A DNA stretch of 64,000 nucleotides from Komarekiella atlantica HA4396-MV6. GTDB taxonomy: Bacteria; Cyanobacteriota; Cyanobacteriia; Cyanobacteriales; Nostocaceae. How positions within the stretch are numbered: position 1 is the first letter of the stretch; each line of letters starts with the position of its first letter. The stretch covers positions 248,001 to 312,000 of the forward strand of contig JAHHHK010000003.1 in NCBI GenBank assembly GCA_019359395.1. Reading direction: 5' to 3'. Both the position numbers and the translations under genes were made by a program. This document shows positions 8,982 to 17,887 of the stretch, in pieces. Under the pieces are notes generated by a model. It had not been told where the DNA came from. It saw nothing but the letters and a program-made list of their open reading frames with translations, and ran no database searches.

Positions 8982-11231
8982 ATGGGAATGAATAAGCAGC
9001 TAGGCAAGCGTTTTGTGAAGTTGATGTTTGGACTGAAACAACCGCTTAGTCGAGGACAAAAGGAATTTATTACTGCTACCAGCGTTGCTATCTGTGTCTT
9101 GGTTTTGCGCTCTATCGGATTATTTCAATCGTTAGAATTTGCAGCTTTGGATCAATTTTTTCGCTTACGTCCAAATGAGCCACCAGAACAGCGCATTACT
9201 ATTGTAGCGATTGATGAAGACTCTTTGAGTAGAGTTGGTTCCTGGCCAATTCCAGATAGCGATATTGCCAAGTTATTGCAAAAATTAAACGCTTACAAAC
9301 CCCAGGCTATTGGCTTAGATATCTACCGAGATTTGGTAGTACCTAATAATGATTTTGCAGAAAAGCCTGTTAATAAAGAACTGCTTGATGCGTATAAGTC
9401 AATGCCAAACTTAATTGGTATTGAACTGCTAGCCAACGACAAAAACAAAAATAGCAAAAATAAAAATGTTGGTGTTGCACCCCCGCTAGGACTGAATCGG
9501 AATCAAGTAGGTTTTAATAATGTAGTGTATGATCCTGATGGCAAAATCCGTCGCAGCTTGTTGTATTGGCACGTTAATGAGCATCAGGTACACGAAAGTT
9601 TTGCTCTGAAGCTGGCTTTATTATATTTAAAATCACAGGGAATTACTCCCACTAAAGCAGCTAGCAATCCTGAATATTTACAGTTAGGTAAAGCAATATT
9701 TACTCGTTTTAAGCCCAATGATGGTGCTTATGTCAGAGCTGATGCTGGTGGCTACCAAATTTTGTCCAACTTTCCCAAACCCGGATGCTCAAGTCCATCT
9801 GCTGAATTTTGTGGTTATCCCCAGGTATCTATGAAAGATGTACTGGCAGATGAAGTTGAAGAAAACTTGATCAAAAATCGCATTGTACTTATTGGTTCCA
9901 CCGCACCCAGTCTTCAAGATTTTGTATTCATTCCCTATTCCAGCCGTTTGATGGGTACAGCAACTCCTGTATCTGGTATCGAACTGCAAGCTTATTTTAT
10001 CAGTGAGTTAATCTCGGCTGCCGTTAAAGGGCGACCTTTGCTCGAAGTCTGCTCTGACTTAGTGGAAGACTTATGGATTTTTGTTTGGTCTTATGTGGGA
10101 GCAGTTATGACATGGCGAATACGGCACCCAACTACGAGCTTTATAAGTATCTTAGTTTCTTGTTCTATGTTGAGTCTGAGTGCTTACCTTGCTTTCTTGT
10201 ATGGTTTGTGGATACCAATCATTCCTCCGCTGTTTACTTTTGGTATCTCAGCTATTTGGATGACCAGTCATATTGCTCATATGCAAGAAGAGTGGAAACG
10301 CTCTAAAGAGTTTTTATATCACGTGATTAATACTATTCCTGACCCAATTTTTGTAAAAAATGAACAGCATCAATGGATTGTTTTAAATGAAGCTTATTGT
10401 CGATTAATTGGTTATCCCAATAAGTTGTTAATTGAAAAGTCAGACTATGATTTTTTTCCTAAACATGAAGCTGATATATTTCGACAACAGGATGAGTTTG
10501 TTTTCCGAACTCAACAACCACAAGAACATGAAGAAGAATTTACCGATGCCAATGGTCAGATTCATCAAATTGCCACTAAGCGATCGCTCCACAAAGATGC
10601 AGCAGGCAATTTCTTTTTAGTTGGAGTCATCCGAGATATTACTCAGCACAAGCTAAGGGAGGAGCAACTTAAGCGTACAGCTGCCGAATTATTCCGCTCC
10701 AACAATGAATTAAAACTTAAAGAGGATCATTTACGTTATCTGGCATATCACGACTACCTCACCGGTCTATCCAATCGCAAATTCTTCGTAGAACAACTTC
10801 GAGAGTCCCTACATTGGGCACAAACCAACAATCTGTTACTGGGATTATTATTTATTGATTTAGATGGCTTTAAGCAAGTCAATGATACTTTAGGACACGA
10901 GATGGGCGATTGCCTACTAGTAACTATTGCCCAACGGCTCAGTCACTCCCTACGCGCTAGTGATACAGTTTCCCGCTTGGGTGGTGATGAATTTACCGTG
11001 ATTTTACGAGCAATTCCCAACGTACAAGTAGCTGCTAAAGTCGCCGAAAAAATTTTAGCCAGTATAACCGAGCCAATTGTTTTGGATGGATATACCACTA
11101 AAGTTTCTGCCAGCATTGGCATCAGTGTTTACCCATACAACAGTCAAGATAGTGAAACCTTGATTAAACAAGCAGATACCGCAATGTACTATGCTAAGCG
11201 CTTAGGTAAAAATCGCTACGAGTTTGCTTAA
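8982..11231 (+). CDS. CHASE2-PAS-GGDEF diguanylate cyclase
   Basis: 749 residues, membrane sensor making c-di-GMP. An N-terminal helix (about 30-50) precedes an extracytoplasmic CHASE2 domain (about 60-345, with the typical ITIVAIDEDSL and GLDIYRD). Three membrane helices follow (about 355-435), then a PAS domain (about 445-560, IPDPIFVKNEQHQW), a short coil, and a GGDEF domain (about 585-745). The catalytic SRLGGDEF is intact. An RxxD inhibitory site (RASD) sits five residues before it, so product inhibition is likely. The start could be ATG 8982 or ATG 8988. Separated from neighbours by long AT-rich gaps, it is probably monocistronic. Confidence 0.92.
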   Translation: MGMNKQLGKRFVKLMFGLKQPLSRGQKEFITATSVAICVLVLRSIGLFQSLEFAALDQFFRLRPNEPPEQRITIVAIDEDSLSRVGSWPIPDSDIAKLLQKLNAYKPQAIGLDIYRDLVVPNNDFAEKPVNKELLDAYKSMPNLIGIELLANDKNKNSKNKNVGVAPPLGLNRNQVGFNNVVYDPDGKIRRSLLYWHVNEHQVHESFALKLALLYLKSQGITPTKAASNPEYLQLGKAIFTRFKPNDGAYVRADAGGYQILSNFPKPGCSSPSAEFCGYPQVSMKDVLADEVEENLIKNRIVLIGSTAPSLQDFVFIPYSSRLMGTATPVSGIELQAYFISELISAAVKGRPLLEVCSDLVEDLWIFVWSYVGAVMTWRIRHPTTSFISILVSCSMLSLSAYLAFLYGLWIPIIPPLFTFGISAIWMTSHIAHMQEEWKRSKEFLYHVINTIPDPIFVKNEQHQWIVLNEAYCRLIGYPNKLLIEKSDYDFFPKHEADIFRQQDEFVFRTQQPQEHEEEFTDANGQIHQIATKRSLHKDAAGNFFLVGVIRDITQHKLREEQLKRTAAELFRSNNELKLKEDHLRYLAYHDYLTGLSNRKFFVEQLRESLHWAQTNNLLLGLLFIDLDGFKQVNDTLGHEMGDCLLVTIAQRLSHSLRASDTVSRLGGDEFTVILRAIPNVQVAAKVAEKILASITEPIVLDGYTTKVSASIGISVYPYNSQDSETLIKQADTAMYYAKRLGKNRYEFA

Positions 11232-11971
11232 TTATTTGAGAGCAAAGCTTCCAGACTATTCTCAATTAAGTTAATACTTTTACCGTGAAATTACGAGTGA
11301 TGAGCTTGAGGTTCATGTATTACGTACACACTTAAAAGATTACTTTTAGGTTGTTATGGATATCTAGCAAGTCTTTGTGACTTTTTTTTGAAGATTAAAC
11401 TCAATAATAAACTTAAACAAGTAGTTAGTAACCAAGAATATAAGCTAGCTTATCTATTTTGCTTGCAAGTATTCTTACTTAAAAAAATATACTTATGCTT
11501 ATTCGGTTTTTTCAGTAGTTACTAATGTAGCTTATTCTGTAATGCTTGCGAAGTAGCGGTTTTGCTGTTTTAGCTTTAAATATCTTTACTGTTATACAAT
11601 TTTTACTATACTAAGATTAAAGTAATATTGATATTCTTTCAGTTTTGTTATTCATTGAACATAGTGTTTATACGCATTATTATTAAAAAATTATTAATAC
11701 GCAGTAAATTTGGCAATTTACTTGTGGCAATTAATTAACATCTCTAACTTTAGACTGATGTAAAAACGGTATATTAAGAATATTTCTTAGGTGTTAAGAC
11801 TATTTAATAGTAATAAATTGACGCTGCTCTGCAATTTAGTACCACAATTACTTATTTACACCACCGTACATTGAATGAAGTTGGAATATTGGTGCAGGAA
11901 AATAAGTGAATATACTGATTTTAACAAAAAAGACTTACTTAAATAAAAATACAGTGGATTTACCGAAAAAG
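11232..11971. other. 740-base AT-rich intergenic region
   Basis: No reading frame of note, no tRNA and no strong terminator was seen. The sequence is AT-rich, with many TTTAxTAAT runs, and probably contains the promoter of the small secreted protein that follows. A GTG at 11906 opens the same frame but would only add a 22-residue non-conserved leader. Confidence 0.5.
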
Positions 11972-12208
11972 ATGAAAACTAACTTAAGAATCACAAGATT
12001 TGTAATGTTTTGTATAAGCATTTATGTCCTAATTCCGAATATTGCTGATTGCACAGTTGTCTTCGGTAGCGTGACTACTAATAGTTTTAATGCTTCTAGC
12101 AATGATAGTTCAACAACTAGCAAGGTTAATCCTCAAGGTTTAAAAGACATATATATTCCACCAAATTATGGTAGTCCTGACAGTCAGTATGGTAGCGGCA
12201 CTCGCTAG
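11972..12208 (+). CDS. Small secreted protein with C-terminal GSGTR motif
   Basis: 78 residues from ATG 11972. A signal peptide is clear: basic MKTNLRITRF, hydrophobic VMFCISIYVLIPNI, cleavage near ADC. The mature part is Ser/Asn/Thr-rich and ends PPNYGSPDSQYGSGTR. Motifs of the type PxNxGxP...GxGTR recur near the N-terminus of secreted cyanobacterial proteins such as DUF928 members, so this may be a short relative or a decayed remnant of a longer gene. The alternative start GTG 11906 would bury the signal peptide and is less likely. No function can be assigned. Confidence 0.55.
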   Translation: MKTNLRITRFVMFCISIYVLIPNIADCTVVFGSVTTNSFNASSNDSSTTSKVNPQGLKDIYIPPNYGSPDSQYGSGTR

Positions 12209-12436
12209 CTAATACTTTTATTTACTGCTGCTATCTATAGCCAACTGAAGGGGAAAAGGTATAAATAAGTGATGGCAAACTTTGTGCTGAAATTACAATA
12301 GGGGAGATATTAATTAGTAATAATTAATGCAGCTTTAAAGGCTTAATACAGGCACTTAAAAATACGTTCACCACTTAATTAAACAAGATATCCTTGGGAA
12401 ATTTGGTATCAGCAACTAAAATGCTTTTAAGAATTT

Positions 12437-14239
12437 TTAATTGTTGACAACTGGAGATTTCCACCAGTTATTTGTTTGCACAAGTGTATGTGCTTGCCAG
12501 TCTGAATCAGGTTGAGGATGATCTAGACGGTAGTGTCCACCACGGCTTTCAGTTCTAAAAGCAGCACTTTTGAGAATTAAATGAGCCACATCTAATAAAT
12601 TGCGGGTTTCTGCCCAAAGTCGCAATTGCCGTTCAACATCTGGTAGGTTGAAATTAGCTGGTTCTTTTGGACGTAAAGAAAGCAAAAATTGACTTAGAGG
12701 TAAGGCTGTGAAATCTTGCTGCCAAGATTCAATAGTGGCGATCGCCATCTCTAGACCTGATTGTTCCCGACAAATACCAGCACTTTGCCACACAAGACGT
12801 GGTAACTTCTCTCTTAGTGTTTCTAGCTGTGCTTGCTGGGTTTGCCATTCATTGGTATCAACACTAAATTCTCGCGATGCCAGTAATGGTGTTTCTGATG
12901 GTAGCCCAATATCTGCCAACTCAATATTAGCCATCTGTGCGCCAAACACGATACATTCCAGCAGGGAATTACTGGCAAGACGATTTGCTCCATGCACTCC
13001 AGTACTAGCAGTTTCACCCACTGCGTACAAACCAGGGAGATTGGTGCGGTTCATCAGATCCGTGGCAATACCACCCATCCAATAATGAGCAGCAGGGGCT
13101 ACAGGAATTGGTTCATTGAAGACATCAATGCCCCAATGTTGACAAACTTTAATGATGTTGGGAAAGCGATGACGAATTTTGTCAGCTGGGATGGGGCGCA
13201 TATCTAACCACACATGGGCAGTGGCAGGATCGAGGGCGGTGCGTTGCAAATGACTGAAAATTGCTCTACTAACAACATCTCTTGGTGCAAGTTCACCGGC
13301 AGGGTGATAGTCAAAAGCAAAACGCCGCCCTTCGTTATCAACGAGGTGTGCGCCTTCGCCGCGTACAGCTTCACTAATGAGAAAGCGATCAGCACCTAGT
13401 TTGGTAAGGGCTGTGGGGTGAAATTGGACAAATTCCAAATCCCGGAGGATGGCCCCGGCTCGATATGCGATCGCTACGCCATCGCCTGTACTCACGGCCG
13501 GATTAGTAGTTTGAGCAAATACCTGGCCACCACCACCAGTTGCTAATACCACAGCACCAGCCCGTACCCATGTCATTTTACCTTGATAAAACAGGCTAAT
13601 TCCCTGACAGCGAAAAGTCGAGCCAGTACGAGCAATCGCGCTTTGCGTAGGAATCTTCTGGCTTGGAGCGGCGGTTTCTGCCGTTAGAGAAGCGGTAGCG
13701 AGTTTACTAGCGTCTCTGAACTTTTCAAGACAGCAACCACTTTCGGGTTCAATCCACAAACTCAAAGCCAAAGCTTGCTGGATGACTTGAATGTTCTGGC
13801 GACGTAATACTTGAGCAGTTAGGGTGGTGGTGACTTCCCTACCTGTAGTGTCGGCGGCGTGGAGGACACGGTTACGAGAATGGGCAGCTTCCAAAGTTAA
13901 AGCCAAGGCTTTACCATGACGATCAAAAGCTACGCCTAAGTTAACTAAGGATTGAATGCAGCTGGGGGCTTGTTCGGCGAGGAATTCTACAGCGAAGCGA
14001 TCGCACAAAAGAGCACCCGCCCGGATCGTATCTTCAATGTGTAGCGAAGGAGAATCTTCCGGGGCAACCGCTGCGGCAATGCCACCTTGTGCCCAATCAC
14101 TGGCGGACAAAGCAACAGTTTCTTTAGTAATTAAGCCGACTCGCAAAGACTCTGGCAGACACAGCGCCGTGTACAGTCCAGCAGCGCCAGCGCCGACTAC
14201 TAAGACATCAAATTGGCTAGGAATATCTATCTGAGACAA
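12437..14239 (-). CDS. nadB: L-aspartate oxidase NadB
   Basis: About 600 residues. This FAD enzyme oxidises L-aspartate to iminoaspartate, the first step of de novo NAD synthesis with NadA. The FAD-binding DVLVVGAGAAGLY lies at the N-terminus. Further marks are SASDWAQGGIAAA, HAADTTGREV, EFVQFHPTAL, the catalytic arginine region RDVVSRAI, and GLYAVGETASTGVHGANRLASNS. No ATG or GTG fits. TTG 14239 gives the family's usual ten residues before the FAD motif. The TTG at 14296 would add a proline-rich tail read from a G-rich repeat tract. An extra block of about 40 residues (about 171-210 from TTG 14239) is encoded by an interspersed repeat. psbU lies 120-180 bases upstream, also on the minus strand. 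Confidence 0.92.
   Translation of the reverse strand: MSQIDIPSQFDVLVVGAGAAGLYTALCLPESLRVGLITKETVALSASDWAQGGIAAAVAPEDSPSLHIEDTIRAGALLCDRFAVEFLAEQAPSCIQSLVNLGVAFDRHGKALALTLEAAHSRNRVLHAADTTGREVTTTLTAQVLRRQNIQVIQQALALSLWIEPESGCCLEKFRDASKLATASLTAETAAPSQKIPTQSAIARTGSTFRCQGISLFYQGKMTWVRAGAVVLATGGGGQVFAQTTNPAVSTGDGVAIAYRAGAILRDLEFVQFHPTALTKLGADRFLISEAVRGEGAHLVDNEGRRFAFDYHPAGELAPRDVVSRAIFSHLQRTALDPATAHVWLDMRPIPADKIRHRFPNIIKVCQHWGIDVFNEPIPVAPAAHYWMGGIATDLMNRTNLPGLYAVGETASTGVHGANRLASNSLLECIVFGAQMANIELADIGLPSETPLLASREFSVDTNEWQTQQAQLETLREKLPRLVWQSAGICREQSGLEMAIATIESWQQDFTALPLSQFLLSLRPKEPANFNLPDVERQLRLWAETRNLLDVAHLILKSAAFRTESRGGHYRLDHPQPDSDWQAHTLVQTNNWWKSPVVNN
13610..13729. repeat. Interspersed repeat inserted in frame within nadB
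   Basis: About 120 bases that encode LEKFRDASKLATASLTAET and further residues between CC and CQGISLFYQGK. NadB proteins normally run straight across this point. The DNA, with GTTAGAGAAGCGGTAGCGAG and CTAGCGTCTCTG, matches the style of Nostoc GC-rich interspersed repeats. Its length is a multiple of three and it leaves the frame open. Confidence 0.65.
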
Positions 14240-14367
14240 GGTAAAGGGAGGGGGGGAACGGGGGAGGGAGAGGGGAGGCAAAGCAGGGGAAGACAAGGGA
14301 GAAAATTTTACTTTGTCCTTCTTGTCCTCCTCATCTCTATTATCTTCCCCATTTCTAATAGAAAATT

Positions 14368-14392
14368 CCCACTCCCTAGGATTAGGAGTGGG
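14368..14392 (-). terminator. Terminator of psbU
   Basis: An 8-base perfect stem (CCCACTCC/GGAGTGGG) has a 9-base loop. On the minus strand it is followed by AATTTTCT. It sits about 30 bases after the psbU stop, which is the expected place for a Rho-independent terminator. Confidence 0.75.
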
Positions 14393-14421
14393 CTGATTGT
14401 TACATCAACTGCAAGATGCAG

Positions 14422-14868
14422 TTATCTGTAGATGCCGTTGTTAAAGCGATCATCTCCTTCGTTGAAGGCAGGTTCAAATTCTGTCACGGTAAAGTGATCG
14501 AAGTTGGCTTGCAGAGTTTGTTTTTGGCGATCGCTTAATCCTGGTAGATCCAATACATCCTCAACCTTTTGGTAAGGAGCATTTTTGATGATTTTCTTAG
14601 CAAGAGTGGGATACAGCCCTGGATACTGTTGAAAAGCTCGCACGTTGGTATTATTCAAATCAATTTTTTTACCGAATTCGGTTCCTAGCTTAGCGTCTGC
14701 CCGATTCTGGCGCTCAATTGCCAGAACATGGACTTGAGGAACAAAACTGTTGAAACTAGCAGCTTGGGCTATCTGAGTTGTTCCCAGCCATCCCCAGCAG
14801 CCAAGTAACAAACTAAACACTGTTAATAAACGCACCAATCCTTTCACGATTTTCCTACCTCTTTCCAT
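14422..14868 (-). CDS. psbU: Photosystem II 12 kDa extrinsic protein PsbU
   Basis: 148 residues. A signal peptide (basic [10 protein letters not shown], hydrophobic [13 protein letters not shown], cleavage after AQA near residue 36) sends it to the thylakoid lumen. The mature domain holds the helix-hairpin-helix-like [20 protein letters not shown] and [10 protein letters not shown] followed by [11 protein letters not shown], and ends [14 protein letters not shown]; these are diagnostic. PsbU stabilises the oxygen-evolving complex with PsbO and PsbV. ATG 14868 is preferred to the TTG just before it. A hairpin terminator lies about 30 bases beyond its stop, so nadB is probably transcribed separately. 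Confidence 0.97.
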   Translation of the reverse strand: MERGRKIVKGLVRLLTVFSLLLGCWGWLGTTQIAQAASFNSFVPQVHVLAIERQNRADAKLGTEFGKKIDLNNTNVRAFQQYPGLYPTLAKKIIKNAPYQKVEDVLDLPGLSDRQKQTLQANFDHFTVTEFEPAFNEGDDRFNNGIYR

Positions 14869-15546
14869 CAAACAATAAAAGCTTTAAGCCAACAGCTGTC
14901 AGTGATCATTAGTCTTTAATCATTCGTCATTCGTTAGAGCGCCAAAGCTAGACAACAAAGGACTAAGGACAAAAGACAAAGGACTAAGGACAAAAGCTGA
15001 TAGCTTAATCAACACAGCAGTCATCAGAAACTAATATACAGCGTATTAATATCCACAATATTTGCCGTTACTGGGTTTGACTGTACTTTTACTAAAAATT
15101 ATTCTTAGTGGTATGACTACTAGCATTGCTGCCACAGCGTTACAACTCCATAGAATCCAGTAGTTATGCTTGGGGTTTCTCTCTTCACTTGCCAATAGGC
15201 GATATTAAACTTGAAACCTTGTGATGTCTAATGGCAAGGCTTTCTCTGATCAGAAATGCTCTTGCTAGCTTGCTTAACCACAGGAATACGCGTCTACGCT
15301 AATATCAAAACCCCAGCAGGGATGATACGATACTGCTCAATTTTTATGTAATATTTCTTAACTAATAAATAATCTACAGCTAAGATAAACAAATAATTTA
15401 TCACTGGGGTAATTATGTGCGATCGCTTCCAGCGGGGCGTAGCCCATCGCCCTGTAAAGGCTGTTTTTGGGATATTGTCTGTGAACTGCACAAAGATTGA
15501 CACAAGTGAACGCTGGGCGATCGCCTCATGAATTAATTGTTGGTTT
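14869..15546. other. 678-base intergenic region with short repeats
   Basis: No supported gene. Bases 14955-14998 hold tandem GGACTAAGGACAAAAG-type repeats just upstream of psbU. A HIP1-rich stretch is near 15418-15450 and 15518. The minus-strand frame at 15294-15503 has no recognisable family and is not called. The promoter of psbU should lie within the first 200 bases. Confidence 0.5.
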
Positions 15547-16326
15547 TCATGCTCTTATGGCAGCTAGCAAAAATAAGCTGTCTACCAAAATTGTGCTTAA
15601 AACTGCGCCACCAAAGGCGTACCAGTGTCGCTGCCCTCTGCGTAAAGGTAAAACTCCAACTGTCAACAATACTAAAGCAAGAGTTAGCGCCGAAGCTTGT
15701 CCCCAAGGTGTCTGTACTTGCGTTAAGGCATTTTGCAATATTTGCGGTGCGCCATCGGCGTCTACTCTCATAATTTGCCGCCAATAGGGCATCAAATCTA
15801 CTAGATAGAAATATACATCTGTTAAGACTGTACCGAGTAAAGAACCTAAATAAAACCAGTTACCTACTTTGCCCCAATTCCGCAGCAGACACCAAAAAGC
15901 AAATGGTAGCCCTATTGACTCTACTGGCAAATGCCATAAAGGTTCCCAACGTAACCAGCCCCAGTAAATCGCTCCTGCTAACCAACTCCAGCTAAACCCT
16001 AAAAGCAAATCCCCCCAAACATAAGTTGCAGGACGTGACATTAATGTAAAACTCAACCACACCCAAAATCCTGTCAACGCTAAACTCAGACTTGGTAGCG
16101 ATCGCACTAGTGGCGCTTCCACAAATATTGGTACTGATACCAAAAATACCGCTGCCGCAAACACTAACCACTTTTGGTATGAAGAAATAAAGATAGGTAA
16201 AGAAGCAGATGAGGAAAGTGTAGACTCTAATTCTCTGATACTTCTCTGTCCAGCGACAGTTGAATCCAAATTGGTATCAATAGAAGGGGTTGAAGCTGTG
16301 TAAGAAGACAATGTATTATTAATCAA
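15547..16326 (-). CDS. DUF3120 family membrane protein
   Basis: 259 residues. After a Ser/Thr-rich N-terminus of about 50 residues come six or so hydrophobic helices (WLVFAAAVFLVSVPIF, LALTGFWVWLSFTL, and others). Conserved-looking segments are YVWGDLLLGFSWSWLAGAIY, GWLRWEPLWHLPVE and LTDVYFYLVDLMPYWR. These match DUF3120, found almost only in cyanobacteria and of unknown function. Location in the cytoplasmic or thylakoid membrane is inferred. It is alone, divergent from uppP. Confidence 0.82.
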   Translation of the reverse strand: MINNTLSSYTASTPSIDTNLDSTVAGQRSIRELESTLSSSASLPIFISSYQKWLVFAAAVFLVSVPIFVEAPLVRSLPSLSLALTGFWVWLSFTLMSRPATYVWGDLLLGFSWSWLAGAIYWGWLRWEPLWHLPVESIGLPFAFWCLLRNWGKVGNWFYLGSLLGTVLTDVYFYLVDLMPYWRQIMRVDADGAPQILQNALTQVQTPWGQASALTLALVLLTVGVLPLRRGQRHWYAFGGAVLSTILVDSLFLLAAIRA

Positions 16327-16765
16327 AGTTTTTAATATTTGTTATTAAACTTTATCTTATTTAATGTATCACATTTCAAAATGCCCCTGGGGGGGATTTT
16401 AATTTTACTAGAATTTTGCCTAGGCTGTGTATCACCTGCAAAAGTATGGGAACACAAAAGGAATTTTCGTAGAAACAAGATGTTGCAAAAGCAGGGGAGC
16501 ACAAGGAGAATAAATTGCTGACTCCTGACTTCTGACTCCTGTCTCCTGCTGACTCAAAGCTATTTTGAAGCACGTACGTATCCTTCCTGATATCGAGCCA
16601 TACACTCAGGGACTTTTAACCTTGCCGCACTATTCTGTAAATTAAGAACGCGTCTCTGTGAGAGATGAATGAAAAACCGATGTTTTCTTCAATTCTTTTC
16701 CTGGTAAGTTTCCCAGGTAGATGTTTGTGTAATTGGTTGTAATCTCAGCGATCGCAGGTAAACTG
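16327..16765. other. 439-base divergent promoter region
   Basis: It lies between the DUF3120 gene and uppP, which point apart, so it should hold both promoters. Short TGACTCCTGACTTCTGACTC-type repeats occur at about 16518-16556. No gene is supported. Confidence 0.5.
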
Positions 16766-17725
16766 ATGGCTTTATCAAAACATCAATGGCTTGTACTTTT
16801 AGGTGCAGGATCAGCAACTTTCTCAGTAGCCGCACCGCTCAAAGTTCTCAGCGCCCAGCCTAACCTAGGGGAAAATGGGGTGCAACAGATGAATATCTTG
16901 CAAGCTATTATTTTAGGCTTTGTGCAAGGGATGACTGAATTCCTGCCTATTAGTAGCACAGCACATTTAAAAGTTGTCCCCGTGGTTCTTGGTTGGGGTG
17001 ATCCGGGTGTAGCTTTTACCGCTATCATCCAGCTCGGTAGTATAGCAGCGGTACTGTGGTATTTCTGGGGGGATTTGACGCGAATTATCAAAGGAACAAC
17101 AAGAGCGATCGCTCTCAAAGATTATGATGACTACGAATTTCGGCTGTCTTTAGGGATTATTTTAGGAACATTACCCATTGTCTTCTTTGGACTTTTGATT
17201 AAAAAGTTTATTCCCGACTTTGATAATTCACCTATTAGAAGTTTAGGGGCGATCGCTATTGCCTCTATAGTTATGTCACTGTTACTTGGCTTAGCAGAAC
17301 AACTAGGTAAACGTCAACGCGACTTTGAAAACCTAACAATGAGAGATGGGGTATTGATGGGTTTAGCTCAAGCTTTATCATTAATCCCTGGCGTTTCTCG
17401 TTCTGGTTCCACCTTAACAGGGGGGCTATTTATGGGATTACAACGGGAAACCGCTGCGAGATTTTCATTTTTGCTGGGTATTCCCGCCATTACGCTAGCG
17501 GGATTAGTCGAGTTAAAAGATTTTGTTGGAGCCGGGTTAAGTAGTGCAGGAATAATCCCCCTCATTGCCGGAGTGATTTCTGCCACAGTATTCTCATATA
17601 TAGCGATCGCTGGGTTGCTGCGCTTTCTTAAAACCCAAAGCACCTGGGTGTTTATTTGGTATCGACTAGCATTTGGGGTAGCAATACTGGGGGCAATTGG
17701 AACTAGTTTGTTGAACAATAGTTAA
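16766..17725 (+). CDS. uppP: Undecaprenyl-diphosphatase UppP (BacA)
   Basis: 319 residues. This integral membrane phosphatase recycles undecaprenyl diphosphate for peptidoglycan and other cell-surface polymers and confers low-level bacitracin resistance. The two active-site motifs are present: QGMTEFLPISSTAHL (Glu-rich motif 1) and LIPGVSRSGSTLTGG (PGxSRSxxT motif 2). About eight helices follow an N-terminal extension of about 45 residues (MALSKHQWLVLLGAG...) that resembles a signal sequence and is usual in cyanobacterial members. ATG 16766 is preferred to TTG 16733. It is monocistronic or shares readthrough with the next gene. Confidence 0.94.
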   Translation: MALSKHQWLVLLGAGSATFSVAAPLKVLSAQPNLGENGVQQMNILQAIILGFVQGMTEFLPISSTAHLKVVPVVLGWGDPGVAFTAIIQLGSIAAVLWYFWGDLTRIIKGTTRAIALKDYDDYEFRLSLGIILGTLPIVFFGLLIKKFIPDFDNSPIRSLGAIAIASIVMSLLLGLAEQLGKRQRDFENLTMRDGVLMGLAQALSLIPGVSRSGSTLTGGLFMGLQRETAARFSFLLGIPAITLAGLVELKDFVGAGLSSAGIIPLIAGVISATVFSYIAIAGLLRFLKTQSTWVFIWYRLAFGVAILGAIGTSLLNNS

Positions 17726-17887
17726 TAGTCCCTTGTCCTTTGTCCTTTGTTCAAAGCAAATGACAAAGCGCAAAGTCTGAGCGCCGGCTTCCGGCGAACA
17801 GACGCCAGTTCGCACAAGTCGGGGAACCCGCCCAAGCGACTGGCTCAACTTTGTAAGAGAGGACAAATGCCCAATGCCCCATACCCC

